This document shows positions 40,455-50,513 of a stretch of 64,000 nucleotides of DNA, in pieces. Position 1 is the first letter of the stretch. Each line of letters opens with the position of its first letter. The notes beneath the pieces are model-generated. The model worked only from the letters and a program-made list of their open reading frames with translations, made no database searches and was not told where the DNA came from. This stretch comes from Silvibacterium acidisoli. GTDB taxonomy: Bacteria > Acidobacteriota > Terriglobia > Terriglobales > Acidobacteriaceae. A program made the position numbers and the translations under genes. The stretch lies in contig CP085323.1 in NCBI GenBank assembly GCA_022870745.1, positions 3,782,001 to 3,846,000 on the forward strand. Reading direction: 5' to 3'.

Positions 40455-41243
40455 TTACGGATCGCGGTATTCGCGCTTTTTCAGCTCGACGATCGCCTGG
40501 GCGTGGCCCTGCTGCGCGGCCTGCCGTATCCAGTGACGGGATTGCACGTAATCATGTTCGACGCCCTGACCGATGGCATAGAAATGTCCTAGCTGAAACT
40601 GCGCTTCGGCATTGCCGTGTTCGGCGGCCTTGCGATACCACGCGGCAGCCTGCGCATCGCTGCGCGGCACACCGAGTCCGAAGCTGTAGAGTTCGGCGAG
40701 CTTAAGCTCGGCATCGGCGAACCCTTGTGCAGCGGCGAGCCGGTACCAGCGGGCAGCTTCGGCGTTGCTTGCTTCGACGCCTTCTCCCTTGCGATACATG
40801 AGGCCGAGATTGTATTGCGCCCAGGCGAGCTTGCTGTGGGCCGCGCGCTGGCACCATGCGAAGGCTTCCGTGTAATTGCCGGCGGCGTAAAAGCGAAAGC
40901 TGAGATTGGCCTGTGCATAAGCGTGGCCCTGTTCCGCGGCCTTACGCTCCCACTGTGTGGCCTGCGTTTCGTCCGCCGGCAATCCCTTGCCCTCGTCGAA
41001 CATGGTGCTCAGCATGTACTGGGATTCAGAGTGACCCTGTTCGGCTGCGAGAAGAAAACTGTTCGCGGCCGCGGTGAAGCTGCCGGCGTTGTAGTCGGCG
41101 ATTGCCTGGAAGTAATGCGGGTTCGATGCCGTGCTGGCCGCGTCGCGGCGGCCACGAGCGATGATGCTGGAGCGCGAAGAGTTGAGCGACAGTGCGGCCC
41201 CGGTGGGAATGTGCTGCAGCCCGCCCTTGTTGTTATCGCCCAT
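40455..41243 (-). CDS. Sel1-like repeat (SLR) protein
   Basis: A 262-residue protein with about five Sel1-type alpha-solenoid repeats. Successive repeat cores read AEQGHSESQYMLSTMFDEGK, AEQGHAYAQANLSFRFYAAG, AAHSKLAWAQYNLGLMYRKG, AAAQGFADAELKLAELYSFG and AEHGNAEAQFQLGHFYAIGQ, ending AAQQGHAQAIVELKKR. The repeats scaffold protein-protein interactions. I start it at the Met at 41243, which makes it overlap the upstream J-domain gene stop by 11 bp and so probably translationally coupled; a Met 17 codons earlier is possible. There is no signal peptide. The partner is unknown. Confidence 0.85.
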   Translation of the reverse strand: MGDNNKGGLQHIPTGAALSLNSSRSSIIARGRRDAASTASNPHYFQAIADYNAGSFTAAANSFLLAAEQGHSESQYMLSTMFDEGKGLPADETQATQWERKAAEQGHAYAQANLSFRFYAAGNYTEAFAWCQRAAHSKLAWAQYNLGLMYRKGEGVEASNAEAARWYRLAAAQGFADAELKLAELYSFGLGVPRSDAQAAAWYRKAAEHGNAEAQFQLGHFYAIGQGVEHDYVQSRHWIRQAAQQGHAQAIVELKKREYRDP

Positions 41244-42015
41244 GCGCGCCGATCTGGCGTTCGACCATCTCGAAGCGATGCTGCGCTTCGGCAACCTGCT
41301 CGCGAAGGCTGGTGGCTAGCTCGGTAAGCAGGTCGCGGTGTTCGCGCTCAGCGGCTTCGGCTTCGAGAAAGAGCTGTGCAATCTCGCTTGCGAGCAGAGA
41401 GTGTTGTTCGGCGTCGAGGATGGCGATGTCGCGCTCCGCGTGCTGGATCTGGCGCGAAAGGCGAAGATGTTCGGCGGCTGCGTCATCGCTGGCCGCCTTG
41501 CCATGAATCTCGATCTGGTCGTCGAGCAGGCGCTGCAGCATGTCGATGTCGCCGCGGCTGTAGGCCTGGTTGGCGCGGGCCATCAGGAGCGTGAAGTATT
41601 TCTGCTCGGCACTGTCGCGTGCGAAGTCGGGATGAATGCGGCGTGCGACCTCGCGAAAGAGTGACTTGAGGCTGGGCGGCGCTTCAAAGACTTCAGCGGT
41701 GTGCGCTTCGCCGAATGCGGCATCGTGCGTTTCCTGCGCCCGCTGGCGAGCTTCTTCGGCGCGGTTGCGCGCCGACTCCGAATCGTAAAGGTCGACTTCG
41801 CGTTCGGCGATGCGTGCCTCGATGTCATCGAGATCCGCATAAAGAATGCCTACCTGGCGAAGGTAGCGGCTCTCGAATGCCTTCAGCTGTGCGCGGAGCT
41901 GCGCAAGCTCTGCCTCGCGCTCGGTGAGCCGGTTGCGAACGGCTGCGAGCTGCTCGCGCTTGTTGAGAAGCGCGGCATTATCCGGGGTCTGCTGCAGGAT
42001 GATTTCGGATGGCAT
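41233..42015 (-). CDS. Coiled-coil protein with J-domain (DnaJ-like)
   Basis: A 260-residue cytoplasmic protein. Residues 15-105 are coiled coil (KREQLAAVRNRLTEREAELA; NRAEEARQRAQETHD). A J-domain-like segment follows, SLKSLFREVARRIHPDFARD (residues 115-134), with the critical HPD at 128-130, and then YFTLLMARANQAYSRGD, which is the usual helix III. Another coiled coil completes the protein. The J-domain stimulates Hsp70 ATPase, so this may recruit DnaK to a specific client. The start (42015) follows GGAAGAG; the longer reading from 42159 overlaps the TonB receptor gene. It is coupled with the Sel1 gene. Confidence 0.82.
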   Translation of the reverse strand: MPSEIILQQTPDNAALLNKREQLAAVRNRLTEREAELAQLRAQLKAFESRYLRQVGILYADLDDIEARIAEREVDLYDSESARNRAEEARQRAQETHDAAFGEAHTAEVFEAPPSLKSLFREVARRIHPDFARDSAEQKYFTLLMARANQAYSRGDIDMLQRLLDDQIEIHGKAASDDAAAEHLRLSRQIQHAERDIAILDAEQHSLLASEIAQLFLEAEAAEREHRDLLTELATSLREQVAEAQHRFEMVERQIGAHGR

Positions 42016-42074
42016 GCGGCTCTTCCAGTTTAGCGTAGAAGAGCCGCGTTTTTCGCCGTGCCATGCGATGTGAG

Positions 42075-44354
42075 CTAGAAGGTGAAGACCGCTCCGAAGT
42101 CGGGGAAGATCCCCATCTGGTTCTGAGCGACGATGCATGCGTTCACCGACTTCTCGCATGCGCCCGTGAGGTCATAACGTGGCAGCCAGGCCATGCCGAG
42201 GAAGTTCTGCCGGTCGAATGCGTTTTGCAATCCGCCATAAAGGCTCAATTGCCTTGTTCCGAAGGAGAAGATGCGGTTCGCTCGAAAATCTAGGCGGCTG
42301 TAGAACGGAGCCCGCTCCGCGTTGATGTGGCTCAGGTCATACACCGGCCGGTTCTGCACGGTTGAGGCTGTGGGGAGAAATGGAGTGTACGGACGGCCCG
42401 TCGTGTATTCATACCGCCAGGAGAGGCCGTATCTGCGGGCGAAGGTGTAGCGGCCGGCAGCATTCAGCACAAACGGATAGTCGAAGTTGCCGGGCCGGTA
42501 GATGCCATCGAGGCCTGTGAACTCGTTCTTTGCGAGCGAAGCGTTGACATGCAGCTCGAGGTGCGGATTGAGCCTCATATCGGTCGAAAGCTCCACGCCC
42601 TTTGCATAGCCGCGCCCCTGGCTGGTGAAGGGAAGCCATATGAACTCTTCGCCAAGTGTGTCGACCATGTTTGCCAATGACAGGGAAGGGTAGTCCGTGG
42701 AAACCGGGTAGCTGCCGTATTCCTTGCGATAGACTTCCAGGTTGACGGCAATGTCCTGCGCGACGTTCCAGCGGAGTCCGGCGGTGTAATGAGTGACCTT
42801 GATCGGTTCGAGAAACCTGTTCTGACTGTAGGAAGTGAGTTGGAGAAAAGGCGGAAGCTGGCGGTATTCGCTGAAGCCCGCGTGCAGATTCACTTTGTCG
42901 GTTAACTGCAGTGCTGCTCCCAGCCGGGGCGTGGCGGTCAGGTGACTTCCGAAAGCAAATTGTTGCAGCCGCCCCCCGCCATCGAAGGACCACTTCCCAA
43001 GCGTCTTGGTAGCCTGCACGTAATAGCCTGTTTCGCCGGTCCAGAAGTGTGGATAGAAAGATGTGGCATCGGAACGAGAGGGATCCGGACTCAGAGGTGA
43101 TTGCTCTCCGTAAGGCTGCGCCACATCGTAGTCGATGCGATACACGTGGCCCGATGCACCGAAGGCCAGAGACAATCCCGAATCGGATGTGTGATAGCCA
43201 TCGTAGCGGAGGTTCGTGACGCCATCGTGGGTCAACTGCGAGTAGACAGGCGTCAACGGAGTTGTGATCGTGTTGTAACCGGGAAGAGGAAAGTTATTGA
43301 AAAGCTGATCCTCCTGATGAATCGTCTCGTCGTCTTCAGAGTCGCTCAATGTCCAGACCCCAAAGCTCTGCGGCGAATAGGTGTGGCGCCAGCGAACTCC
43401 GTTCGTAAATCGCCAGCCGCTGTATTGCATATTGATTGTGCTGGTCTCGGCCTTGTCGTCGTTGGTGGGAGTGATGTTCAGTGAATCGAAACCCCCGAGG
43501 CTGTCGATCGACACCTCGTCTGCTGAAGTAGGATTCCACTCCGCGCGGCTGAAAGCGTTGGTGTAGATTGGGACGCCATTCAGGCCGATGTCGTTCGTGA
43601 ATAGATTCAGCAGGCTGCGATGGGCTGTGATCAGAAGCGATCCGTCGCCTTTGAACGATGTCTGGCGTATGAAGCCTGTTCCCACGAAGCCGATATCCGC
43701 AGCGGTGTATGTGCGATCGTTTGCGAACTCGCGCGAATGAATGGAGATGACGGAAGAAAGCCTCTCTTCATAACTGGAGTCGTATCCGCCGGTCTGAAAA
43801 TCGATGCTGTTGATGGCAGAGCTGTCGATCATCGATACCAGGCCGCCAGTAGTCGCACCGGTTTCAATCTGGTTGATGTTCGGGACTTCAATGCCGTCGA
43901 CCAGGTAAAGGTTTTCAATCGGGTTGCCGCCGCGCACCAGCACGTCGTTGCTCAGGTCGCTGTTAAAGACCACGCCGGGAAAGAGCTGCAGGTAGCGCGA
44001 GAGATCGCTGTATGTGCCTGCGGATGACTCGATCTGTTTTGACGTGGCGTGATACTGGGTTGTGGCAACGGCCGGTTTGGTGTTGGTATCGTCCTCACTG
44101 TTCACCGTTACGCTGCTCTGGACGACAATCGGCAACGCCGGTTGTTGAGCGGCCGGCGCCGGAGCAGAGCCCGCGGGCACAGGAGCATCCGGATAATTAG
44201 CCGATGAGTTATCGGTATTTTCACCGCGATGGCCCTGGGTCGCAGGACGGCTGCCAGTGTTCTGGCAGAAAAGGGTTGGAGCAAGTAGAGACCAAGTCAC
44301 GATCACGAGTGGCAGAATTGGCGTCCTCAGAAGATCCTCCTCTGCTCGTTGCAT
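42075..44354 (-). CDS. TonB-dependent outer-membrane receptor
   Basis: A 759-residue receptor. An N-terminal signal-like stretch (MQRAEEDLLRTPILPLVIV...) leads to a Pro/Ala-rich linker, a plug domain (SRYLQLFPGVVFNSDLSNDV, then VRGGNPIENLYLVDGIEVPN) and a 22-strand barrel that ends in Phe (DFGAVFTF). There is no N-terminal carboxypeptidase-regulatory domain, unlike the receptor at 6679. The substrate is unknown. The initiation site is uncertain because the Met at 44354 has no ribosome-binding site; an internal GTG may be used. A 426-bp gap separates it from the divergent icd gene, so separate promoters are likely. Confidence 0.85.
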   Translation of the reverse strand: MQRAEEDLLRTPILPLVIVTWSLLAPTLFCQNTGSRPATQGHRGENTDNSSANYPDAPVPAGSAPAPAAQQPALPIVVQSSVTVNSEDDTNTKPAVATTQYHATSKQIESSAGTYSDLSRYLQLFPGVVFNSDLSNDVLVRGGNPIENLYLVDGIEVPNINQIETGATTGGLVSMIDSSAINSIDFQTGGYDSSYEERLSSVISIHSREFANDRTYTAADIGFVGTGFIRQTSFKGDGSLLITAHRSLLNLFTNDIGLNGVPIYTNAFSRAEWNPTSADEVSIDSLGGFDSLNITPTNDDKAETSTINMQYSGWRFTNGVRWRHTYSPQSFGVWTLSDSEDDETIHQEDQLFNNFPLPGYNTITTPLTPVYSQLTHDGVTNLRYDGYHTSDSGLSLAFGASGHVYRIDYDVAQPYGEQSPLSPDPSRSDATSFYPHFWTGETGYYVQATKTLGKWSFDGGGRLQQFAFGSHLTATPRLGAALQLTDKVNLHAGFSEYRQLPPFLQLTSYSQNRFLEPIKVTHYTAGLRWNVAQDIAVNLEVYRKEYGSYPVSTDYPSLSLANMVDTLGEEFIWLPFTSQGRGYAKGVELSTDMRLNPHLELHVNASLAKNEFTGLDGIYRPGNFDYPFVLNAAGRYTFARRYGLSWRYEYTTGRPYTPFLPTASTVQNRPVYDLSHINAERAPFYSRLDFRANRIFSFGTRQLSLYGGLQNAFDRQNFLGMAWLPRYDLTGACEKSVNACIVAQNQMGIFPDFGAVFTF

Positions 44355-44780
44355 TGCGCAAGCGAGACAGTGATCAATAGAGAGTCAGAACGACGCAGGA
44401 TTCAAACAACACAAATCGGAAATAGGAGTGCAAAAGAGTGCTACTAAAGCCCAACTGGATTTCATTCTGATATGCGCATGCAGAGATTGCGTTGATGCTT
44501 GTCAAGGCGAGAGGCCTTCATTTCAACGCGGGTGATATTCGTGTCGAAGAGATAGTAAAAATTTCATGAATGCCGCGATCGACCATGCTCAGCGGCTGCG
44601 ACATATATATAGGCCGGACTACTTATATGAGCTGAACGGAGCACGCCGGACTGGTTTTACGGAGAAGGACCGCGCTGTCTTTCGGATCTCAGGCGGGAAA
44701 TCCAAAATTGCCCATCGTCGCTGCGCAGTGGTAGGCTGCTGTCTGCTTTTAACCCTATCGTTCCGGAGTGATCCACTTAC
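44355..44780. other. 426-bp divergent intergenic region; no gene seen
   Basis: It separates the TonB receptor and icd. A TTGA-N6-TCAA dyad (TTGATGCTTGTCAA) and a short AT-rich tract (GACATATATATAGG) are present, plus GGAG 14 bp before the icd start. No ORF or riboswitch consensus could be supported. Confidence 0.5.
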
Positions 44781-46181
44781 ATGCAGACGACTTACAACCA
44801 GTTGCCGCTGCCCCAGGGCGGCGAAGCGATTCAGTATGCTGATGGAAAGTTCACTGTCCCCGACCATCCCATCATCCCTTTCATCGAAGGAGATGGCACG
44901 GGCCGCGATATCTGGCGGGCTTCGCAACGGGTCTTCGATGCAGCCGTCGAGAAGGCTTATGGCGGCAAGCGTTCGGTGAAGTGGTTCGAAGTGTATGCAG
45001 GCGAGAAGGCTTTTCGCGAATTCAAGACCTGGTTGCCCGATGACACGGTGAGTGCGGCGCGCGATCTGCGCGTGTCGATCAAGGGACCGTTGACGACGCC
45101 GGTGGGCGGAGGCATCCGTTCACTCAACGTCGCGTTGCGGCAGATTCTTGATTTGTATTCATGCGTGCGTCCTGTGAAGTATTACGCAGGCGTGCCCAGC
45201 CCGGTGAAGCATCCGGAAAAGCTGGACGTGGTGATCTTTCGCGAGAACACGGAAGATGTTTATGCGGGTGTGGAGTTCCGCGAGGGCACTCCAGAAGTGA
45301 AGAAGCTCATCGACTTTTTGAACAACGACCTGCTCAAGGGCGGCAAGAAGAAGGTTCGCGAAGACTCAGGCGTGGGCATCAAGCCGATCTCGATCACCGG
45401 CACGAAGCGGCTGGTGCGCCGCGCGATCGAATACGCGCTGGAGTACGGCCGCAAGTCTGTGACGCTGGTACACAAGGGGAACATTCAGAAGTTCACCGAG
45501 GGCGCCTTCCGCGAATGGGGATATGAAGTTGCTGTAGAAGAGTTTCGCGAGCAGACGGTGACGGAGCGTGAGAGTTGGATCCTCGGCAATGTCGAGGCGA
45601 ATCCGAAGCTTACAGTTGAAGAGAATGCTGCGCTGATCGAGCCTGGGATCGAGTTCGGCTCAGACGACTTCCGCAAGGAGCTATATGCCGAGGTTAAGCA
45701 TGTGCTCGATACCATCGGCAAGTCGCACAGCAACGGTCAGTGGAAGAAGAAGGTGCTGATCAACGACCGCATCGCCGATTCGATCTTTCAGCAGGTGATC
45801 ATTCGTCCGGAAGAGTATGCGATTCTCGCATGCCCGAACCTGAACGGAGACTACATTTCGGACGCCTGCGCGGCGCAGGTGGGCGGACTCGGCATCGCTC
45901 CGGGTGCAAACATCGGGGATGGGTTTGCGGTCTTCGAGGCGACACACGGCACGGCTCCGAAGTATGCGGATAAGGATGTGATCAATCCGGGCTCTGTGAT
46001 GCTGTCGGGCGTGATGCTCTTCGAGTTTCTCGGATGGAAAGAGGCCGCGAAACTGATCGAGTCGTCGATGGAGAAGACGATCCAGCAGAAGTTCGTGACT
46101 TACGACTTCGAGCGCCAGATGCAGGGCGCGACGAAGGTCAAGACGAGCGAATTTGCTACGCGGATGATCGAGAATATGTAG
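44781..46181 (+). CDS. icd: NADP-dependent isocitrate dehydrogenase
   Basis: A 466-residue TCA-cycle enzyme that oxidises isocitrate to 2-oxoglutarate with NADP+. The isocitrate-binding block is intact: [20 protein letters not shown], with the Ser that is the phosphorylation site in the E. coli enzyme. [43 protein letters not shown] and the metal-binding [20 protein letters not shown] are present, followed by the adenine-binding [10 protein letters not shown]. The length matches the homodimeric bacterial type. The start has GGAG 14 bp upstream, a little far. It lies next to a GNAT gene (opposite strand) and mdh, making a small TCA locus. Confidence 0.95.
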   Translation: MQTTYNQLPLPQGGEAIQYADGKFTVPDHPIIPFIEGDGTGRDIWRASQRVFDAAVEKAYGGKRSVKWFEVYAGEKAFREFKTWLPDDTVSAARDLRVSIKGPLTTPVGGGIRSLNVALRQILDLYSCVRPVKYYAGVPSPVKHPEKLDVVIFRENTEDVYAGVEFREGTPEVKKLIDFLNNDLLKGGKKKVREDSGVGIKPISITGTKRLVRRAIEYALEYGRKSVTLVHKGNIQKFTEGAFREWGYEVAVEEFREQTVTERESWILGNVEANPKLTVEENAALIEPGIEFGSDDFRKELYAEVKHVLDTIGKSHSNGQWKKKVLINDRIADSIFQQVIIRPEEYAILACPNLNGDYISDACAAQVGGLGIAPGANIGDGFAVFEATHGTAPKYADKDVINPGSVMLSGVMLFEFLGWKEAAKLIESSMEKTIQQKFVTYDFERQMQGATKVKTSEFATRMIENM

Positions 46182-46191
46182 ATCGTGCGAA

Positions 46192-46230
46192 CCCACCTAT
46201 GACGATGGGACTGTCATGGGTGGGGCACCC
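46192..46230 (+). repeat. Intergenic hairpin repeat, family A, subtype iv (copy 11)
   Basis: The arms CCCACCTATGAC and GTCATGGGTGGG pair with near-perfect complementarity, followed by the tail GCACCC. It lies just past the icd stop. Confidence 0.85.
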
Positions 46231-46256
46231 GGCACCCGGAACCGCAGCTGTGTTTT

Positions 46257-46287
46257 CCCACGTCTCAAAATCGAGACGTGGGGCGCA
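46257..46287 (+). repeat. Intergenic hairpin repeat, family A, subtype i (copy 12)
   Basis: The arms CCCACGTCTC and GAGACGTGGG flank AAAATC, followed by the tail GCGCAC, which is a variant. It lies between icd and the convergent GNAT gene. Confidence 0.85.
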
Positions 46288-46301
46288 CGCATCCACGTTG
46301 T

Positions 46302-46775
46302 CTATTTCAGGTCGCTGCCGCTGTATCTTCTGGACATTTCCGTGGTTGGCTTCCACCCTCGATGTTCGTAGATGGGTCTGCCCATCTCTGTCGCATGTAA
46401 GACTGCATAAACGAGGCCTCTGCCCTGGAACTCCTTGTCTGCTGCATCGAGCAGGGCTTTGGCGATGCCCTGGCCACGAAACTCCGGTTCCACGTAGACG
46501 TTGAGGATGTATCCGCGGCGGTGGTCGGTGGGATGCGAGGCGTGCGGCGGCCAGTCCAGTTCCATCAGCCCGGCTCCTCCGATGGTTTTTCCTTCGACTT
46601 CAGCCATGAATCCGAAATAGCGTCCGTCGAGCAGGCGCGGTTCCAGCCATGCGCGGAAGGGAGCCTCCATTGCCTGCAGCGTCGATTCATCTGTCCCCAT
46701 GTCCCGAAACATGGCTTCACGATGATGGCAGATGGCGTCGATGTCGGAGGAAATCAACGGGCGCAGGCGAAACAT
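46302..46775 (-). CDS. GNAT-family N-acetyltransferase
   Basis: A 157-residue acetyltransferase. Starting at MFRLRPLISSDIDAICHHRE (the longer reading from 46859 runs into the mdh gene), it shows the GNAT order: strand 1 and helix 1, GFMAEVEGKTIGGAGL, YILNVYVEPEFRGQGIAKAL with the acetyl-CoA-binding R-G-Q-G-I-A loop, and the C-terminal VYAVLHATEMGRPIYEHRGW. The substrate is unknown; members acetylate amines, proteins or antibiotics. Convergent with icd and back-to-back with mdh, it lacks any clear operon partner. Confidence 0.9.
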   Translation of the reverse strand: MFRLRPLISSDIDAICHHREAMFRDMGTDESTLQAMEAPFRAWLEPRLLDGRYFGFMAEVEGKTIGGAGLMELDWPPHASHPTDHRRGYILNVYVEPEFRGQGIAKALLDAADKEFQGRGLVYAVLHATEMGRPIYEHRGWKPTTEMSRRYSGSDLK

Positions 46776-46800
46776 CGCTGGATTGTAGCAAATCGATTGA

Positions 46801-47784
<984 letters not shown>

Positions 47785-47805
47785 GCAGCTACGCTTCGCG
47801 CCTAA

Positions 47806-47836
47806 CAACAAGGCCCGCCAAAGGCGGGCCTTGTTG
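47806..47836. terminator. Bidirectional terminator after mdh
   Basis: The perfect 14-bp arms CAACAAGGCCCGCC and GGCGGGCCTTGTTG flank AAA, followed by CATTTG. It is shared by mdh and the convergent glycosyltransferase gene. Confidence 0.85.
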
Positions 47837-47860
47837 CATTTGCGAGGATGAAGCGGAGTG

Positions 47861-48907
47861 TTACTCCTTGCCGTCCAGCTTATTCAGCGCCATTGCGAGC
47901 TGGGTGTCGTTGTTATAGCCGGATTTTACGGCGCGCTCGCGCCCGGCGGCGGCGATAGCCTCGCGCAGATCGGGGCGGCCGAGATAGAAGCGAGCCTTTT
48001 CTGCGCATTCCTCGACTGACGAGAAGAAGATAGCTTCCTTATCTTCTTCGAAAATGGCTTCGTGGCCGGGGGTTCGCACCGCGAACAGGAAGGCTCCGCA
48101 GGCGGCGATTTCCACGGATTTATGGCCGATGTCGTCTTCATTCTGCCGGGTCACGAATCCGAGATTGATGCGCGAGCGCCAGATGCCTTCGCGGTATTTT
48201 GCGCCCGGCATGTGTCCGCCGAGGGTGATGTTGGCTGGCACCTGCGGCTGGAAGAGCTGCGGCCAGATATTGCCGTTGATGAAAAGAGGCAGGTCGAACT
48301 CGGTCGCCAGGCGGGTGAGAAAGGCCGGGCGTTCTTCGTAGGGGTGGCCGATGTAGGAGATCTGACGCGTGCGATCGGCGTCGGTCCACGGAGCCGGCGG
48401 CGGAAAGTGAACTTCCGGCGCAAATGAGAAGAGGGTCTTCAGGTGCGGCAGGTTCCAGGCCTGGTAGCGTGCAACGTCGGCATCGCGCACAAGGCAGTGC
48501 AGATCGGCGAGCCGGTAGCTGGCGAGGAACTGTCTCCAGATACCGTCATTGCGGTTTCCGAAGGGATTGTCCTGCACGTAGTAGACGATCTTCGCGCCAT
48601 TGCGCTTGAGGGTTTTGTGCGTTGCCGGAGTGAAGAGGATGGGCTTGTCCATCCATACGACATCGGGCCGGAACTGTTTCGCAGCCTGCAGCAGTGATCG
48701 ATTGATCGAGGAGACGAGCAGGCCCATGGGAAAGCGCGACTGCACGGTGCGCACGTAATGGTTCTTAGGCACGTGCGCGAGAACATCGAATACCTCGACC
48801 TGCTGGCCGAGCCGTTGCAACGCGTTGCAGCGATAGCCCGCGGTCGATTCGGAACCCATGGAGGCGACGTAGAGAATGCGGCGGGGAGCGGGCGGCGAGC
48901 CGGTCAT
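47861..48907 (-). CDS. Glycosyltransferase, CgeB-like (GT-B fold)
   Basis: A 348-residue transferase. The start at 48907 overlaps the stop of the upstream gene in an ATGA. The N-terminal half (RRILYVASMGSESTAGYR; FRPDVVWMDKPILFTPAT) is a Rossmann-like acceptor domain, and the C-terminal half contains HKSVEIAACGAFLFAVRTPG and HEAIFEEDKEAIFFSSVEEC, characteristic of the CgeB/Glyco_trans_1_2 group. The Glu near VEIAACGAF probably contacts the donor nucleotide-sugar. It likely adds a sugar to a surface polysaccharide. Transcribed leftward with the second GT gene, divergently from ugd. Confidence 0.82.
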   Translation of the reverse strand: MTGSPPAPRRILYVASMGSESTAGYRCNALQRLGQQVEVFDVLAHVPKNHYVRTVQSRFPMGLLVSSINRSLLQAAKQFRPDVVWMDKPILFTPATHKTLKRNGAKIVYYVQDNPFGNRNDGIWRQFLASYRLADLHCLVRDADVARYQAWNLPHLKTLFSFAPEVHFPPPAPWTDADRTRQISYIGHPYEERPAFLTRLATEFDLPLFINGNIWPQLFQPQVPANITLGGHMPGAKYREGIWRSRINLGFVTRQNEDDIGHKSVEIAACGAFLFAVRTPGHEAIFEEDKEAIFFSSVEECAEKARFYLGRPDLREAIAAAGRERAVKSGYNNDTQLAMALNKLDGKE

Positions 48908-50160
48908 GCGCGAAATCCTGGAATGCAATGGGCTAAAGCCTGCCGGAGACCGGCAACATTTTCTTCGAAGCTGAAGTGAGCGATGGTCTTGAGGGAGTTC
49001 TGTCCCAAGCGGGCAGCCAGGCCCGGGTCTTCGACGATCGCAGCCAGAGCACTCGAGAGCGCATCGACATCTTTGGCAGGAAAGACGAGTCCGTTTTCGC
49101 CGTGATGGACAAGGTCATCCTTGCAGCCGACCTTGTCGCTCACAATCACCGCACGCCCGGCATTCATAACCTCGTTGACGATCAGCCCCCATGGTTCATG
49201 GCTCGAAGGCAGAATGAAGGCGTCGCAGAGATCGAAGTAGCGGGGAAGTTCGCCCTGATTTTTGAAGCCGAGCATGCGAATACTGGAGCAGCCGGAAGCC
49301 TGGATGCGAGCCTCGACGGCAGCGCGTTCTTCGCCATCGCCGATGATCAGCAGGTAGGCATGAGGATCGACGCCATGTGCAGGCGAGAGTCGCAGGTAGG
49401 CTTCGACCAGGTCGATGCAACGCTTGCGGGTCTGCAGCTTCGATGCAAAAAGGAAGACAGGCCGGCCGGGTTCCAGGCCAAGCTCGCTGCGCAGAACTTC
49501 GCGCGATGCGGAGGCTTCGCGGCAACGGCTCTGGAAGAAGTCGTTGTCGACGGCATAAGGCGCTTCGAAAACAGGGAAGTTTTCTCCCAGGTAGTAGCGC
49601 CAGTATTCCGTGTTCGCTGTTCCTACGGAGAGTATGCAGCGCACCGCCGCGCGCAGGCTGCCCAGCGCTACGCGTTTTGCGGCCAGCTTTGCCTTCGACC
49701 TTGGCCGGTCTGAGAGAGCAGAGTCGGACCGAAGGATGACCGGCAGATCATGCGCCCTGGCAACAGCCATCACATGAAGGCAGTTGAGCGTGTGATAGCC
49801 ATGCAGCCAGACCGCATCGAAATTGCCATTGGTGATGGCGGAATGGATTCCGTAATTTACCGGCCGCGTGAAGGTGAAGCTGTCTCCTTCTCGAACGCTG
49901 GGCAGAAAAGAAGATTTGTAACCATCAAGGAGAGGAATATCCCACTTGACCTGTACGTTGCCGAAGCCCTTGTCAGCGTATCCGCGCAGGGAAAGGTCGC
50001 TGAAGAAAAAGGTTTCCAGATCGATGTCGGCTTCTGCCGCGATGCGGCGCAGCAGAGGTACCTGGTATTGAATCGGGTGCGAGACGAAGTAGGCAACGCG
50101 TGCTCTTCTGCCAGGGGAAAAGGCGTCAGTTCGATGTGCTGAAGTAGGCTTTACTTGCAT
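48904..50160 (-). CDS. GT4-family glycosyltransferase
   Basis: A 418-residue GT-B enzyme. The N-terminal domain carries a GT4 start (RVAYFVSHPIQYQVPLLRRI), and the C-terminal domain has LFASKLQTRKRCIDLVEAY (donor-binding) and the E-x7-E motif in SSHEPWGLIVNEVMNAGRAV (Glu of HEPWG and Glu of NEVMN). Retaining transfer of a sugar from a nucleotide donor to a growing exopolysaccharide is expected. It is the first gene of a two-gene unit with the CgeB-like transferase (4-bp overlap) and is divergent from ugd, with a 353-bp gap between. The acceptor is unknown. Confidence 0.9.
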   Translation of the reverse strand: MQVKPTSAHRTDAFSPGRRARVAYFVSHPIQYQVPLLRRIAAEADIDLETFFFSDLSLRGYADKGFGNVQVKWDIPLLDGYKSSFLPSVREGDSFTFTRPVNYGIHSAITNGNFDAVWLHGYHTLNCLHVMAVARAHDLPVILRSDSALSDRPRSKAKLAAKRVALGSLRAAVRCILSVGTANTEYWRYYLGENFPVFEAPYAVDNDFFQSRCREASASREVLRSELGLEPGRPVFLFASKLQTRKRCIDLVEAYLRLSPAHGVDPHAYLLIIGDGEERAAVEARIQASGCSSIRMLGFKNQGELPRYFDLCDAFILPSSHEPWGLIVNEVMNAGRAVIVSDKVGCKDDLVHHGENGLVFPAKDVDALSSALAAIVEDPGLAARLGQNSLKTIAHFSFEENVAGLRQALAHCIPGFRA

Positions 50161-50513
50161 GGCAGGGAAGGGAGACCGCGATATCGTAAATTTTTGATGC
50201 GGTTACGCTACGGCTTTTTACGGATTTTAGCACAGCGACTGGAGCCACCACGGACTCGCGTGCAACAGCCAAGCTCTTCATTCGAAATAAATAACCCTTC
50301 TTCAACGCTCTGCTACAATTAGCTTTAAATCGCGCTTGCGCGCACAGTTAAACAGGCGGCATCGATTCGATTGGTCAGCTCACCAGATCAGTAGTTCCCT
50401 CCATCATGATTCGATTTCGATATTGCGCAGTAGAGCGTTTGACTGCGGTGTGATTGCACAGTCTATAAAAAGCAATCTTTAAAGTGCGGTTTCAACTTCA
50501 GGAGAGAGATGCG
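50161..50513. other. 353-bp divergent intergenic region with ugd promoter
   Basis: AT-rich for this genome. It contains the sigma-70-like promoter listed separately. I see no ORF or other structured element that I can support. Confidence 0.5.
50439..50468 (+). promoter_or_regulatory. Probable sigma-70 promoter of ugd
   Basis: TTGACT (50439-50444) is followed after 17-18 bp by TCTATA/CTATAA (50462-50468), about 45 bp upstream of the ATG and its GGAGAG site. Confidence 0.6.

Noticed and set aside
44355-44780. Cobalamin riboswitch before the second TonB receptor
   Set aside because: No B12-box or matching core was found in the leader on the receptor strand.
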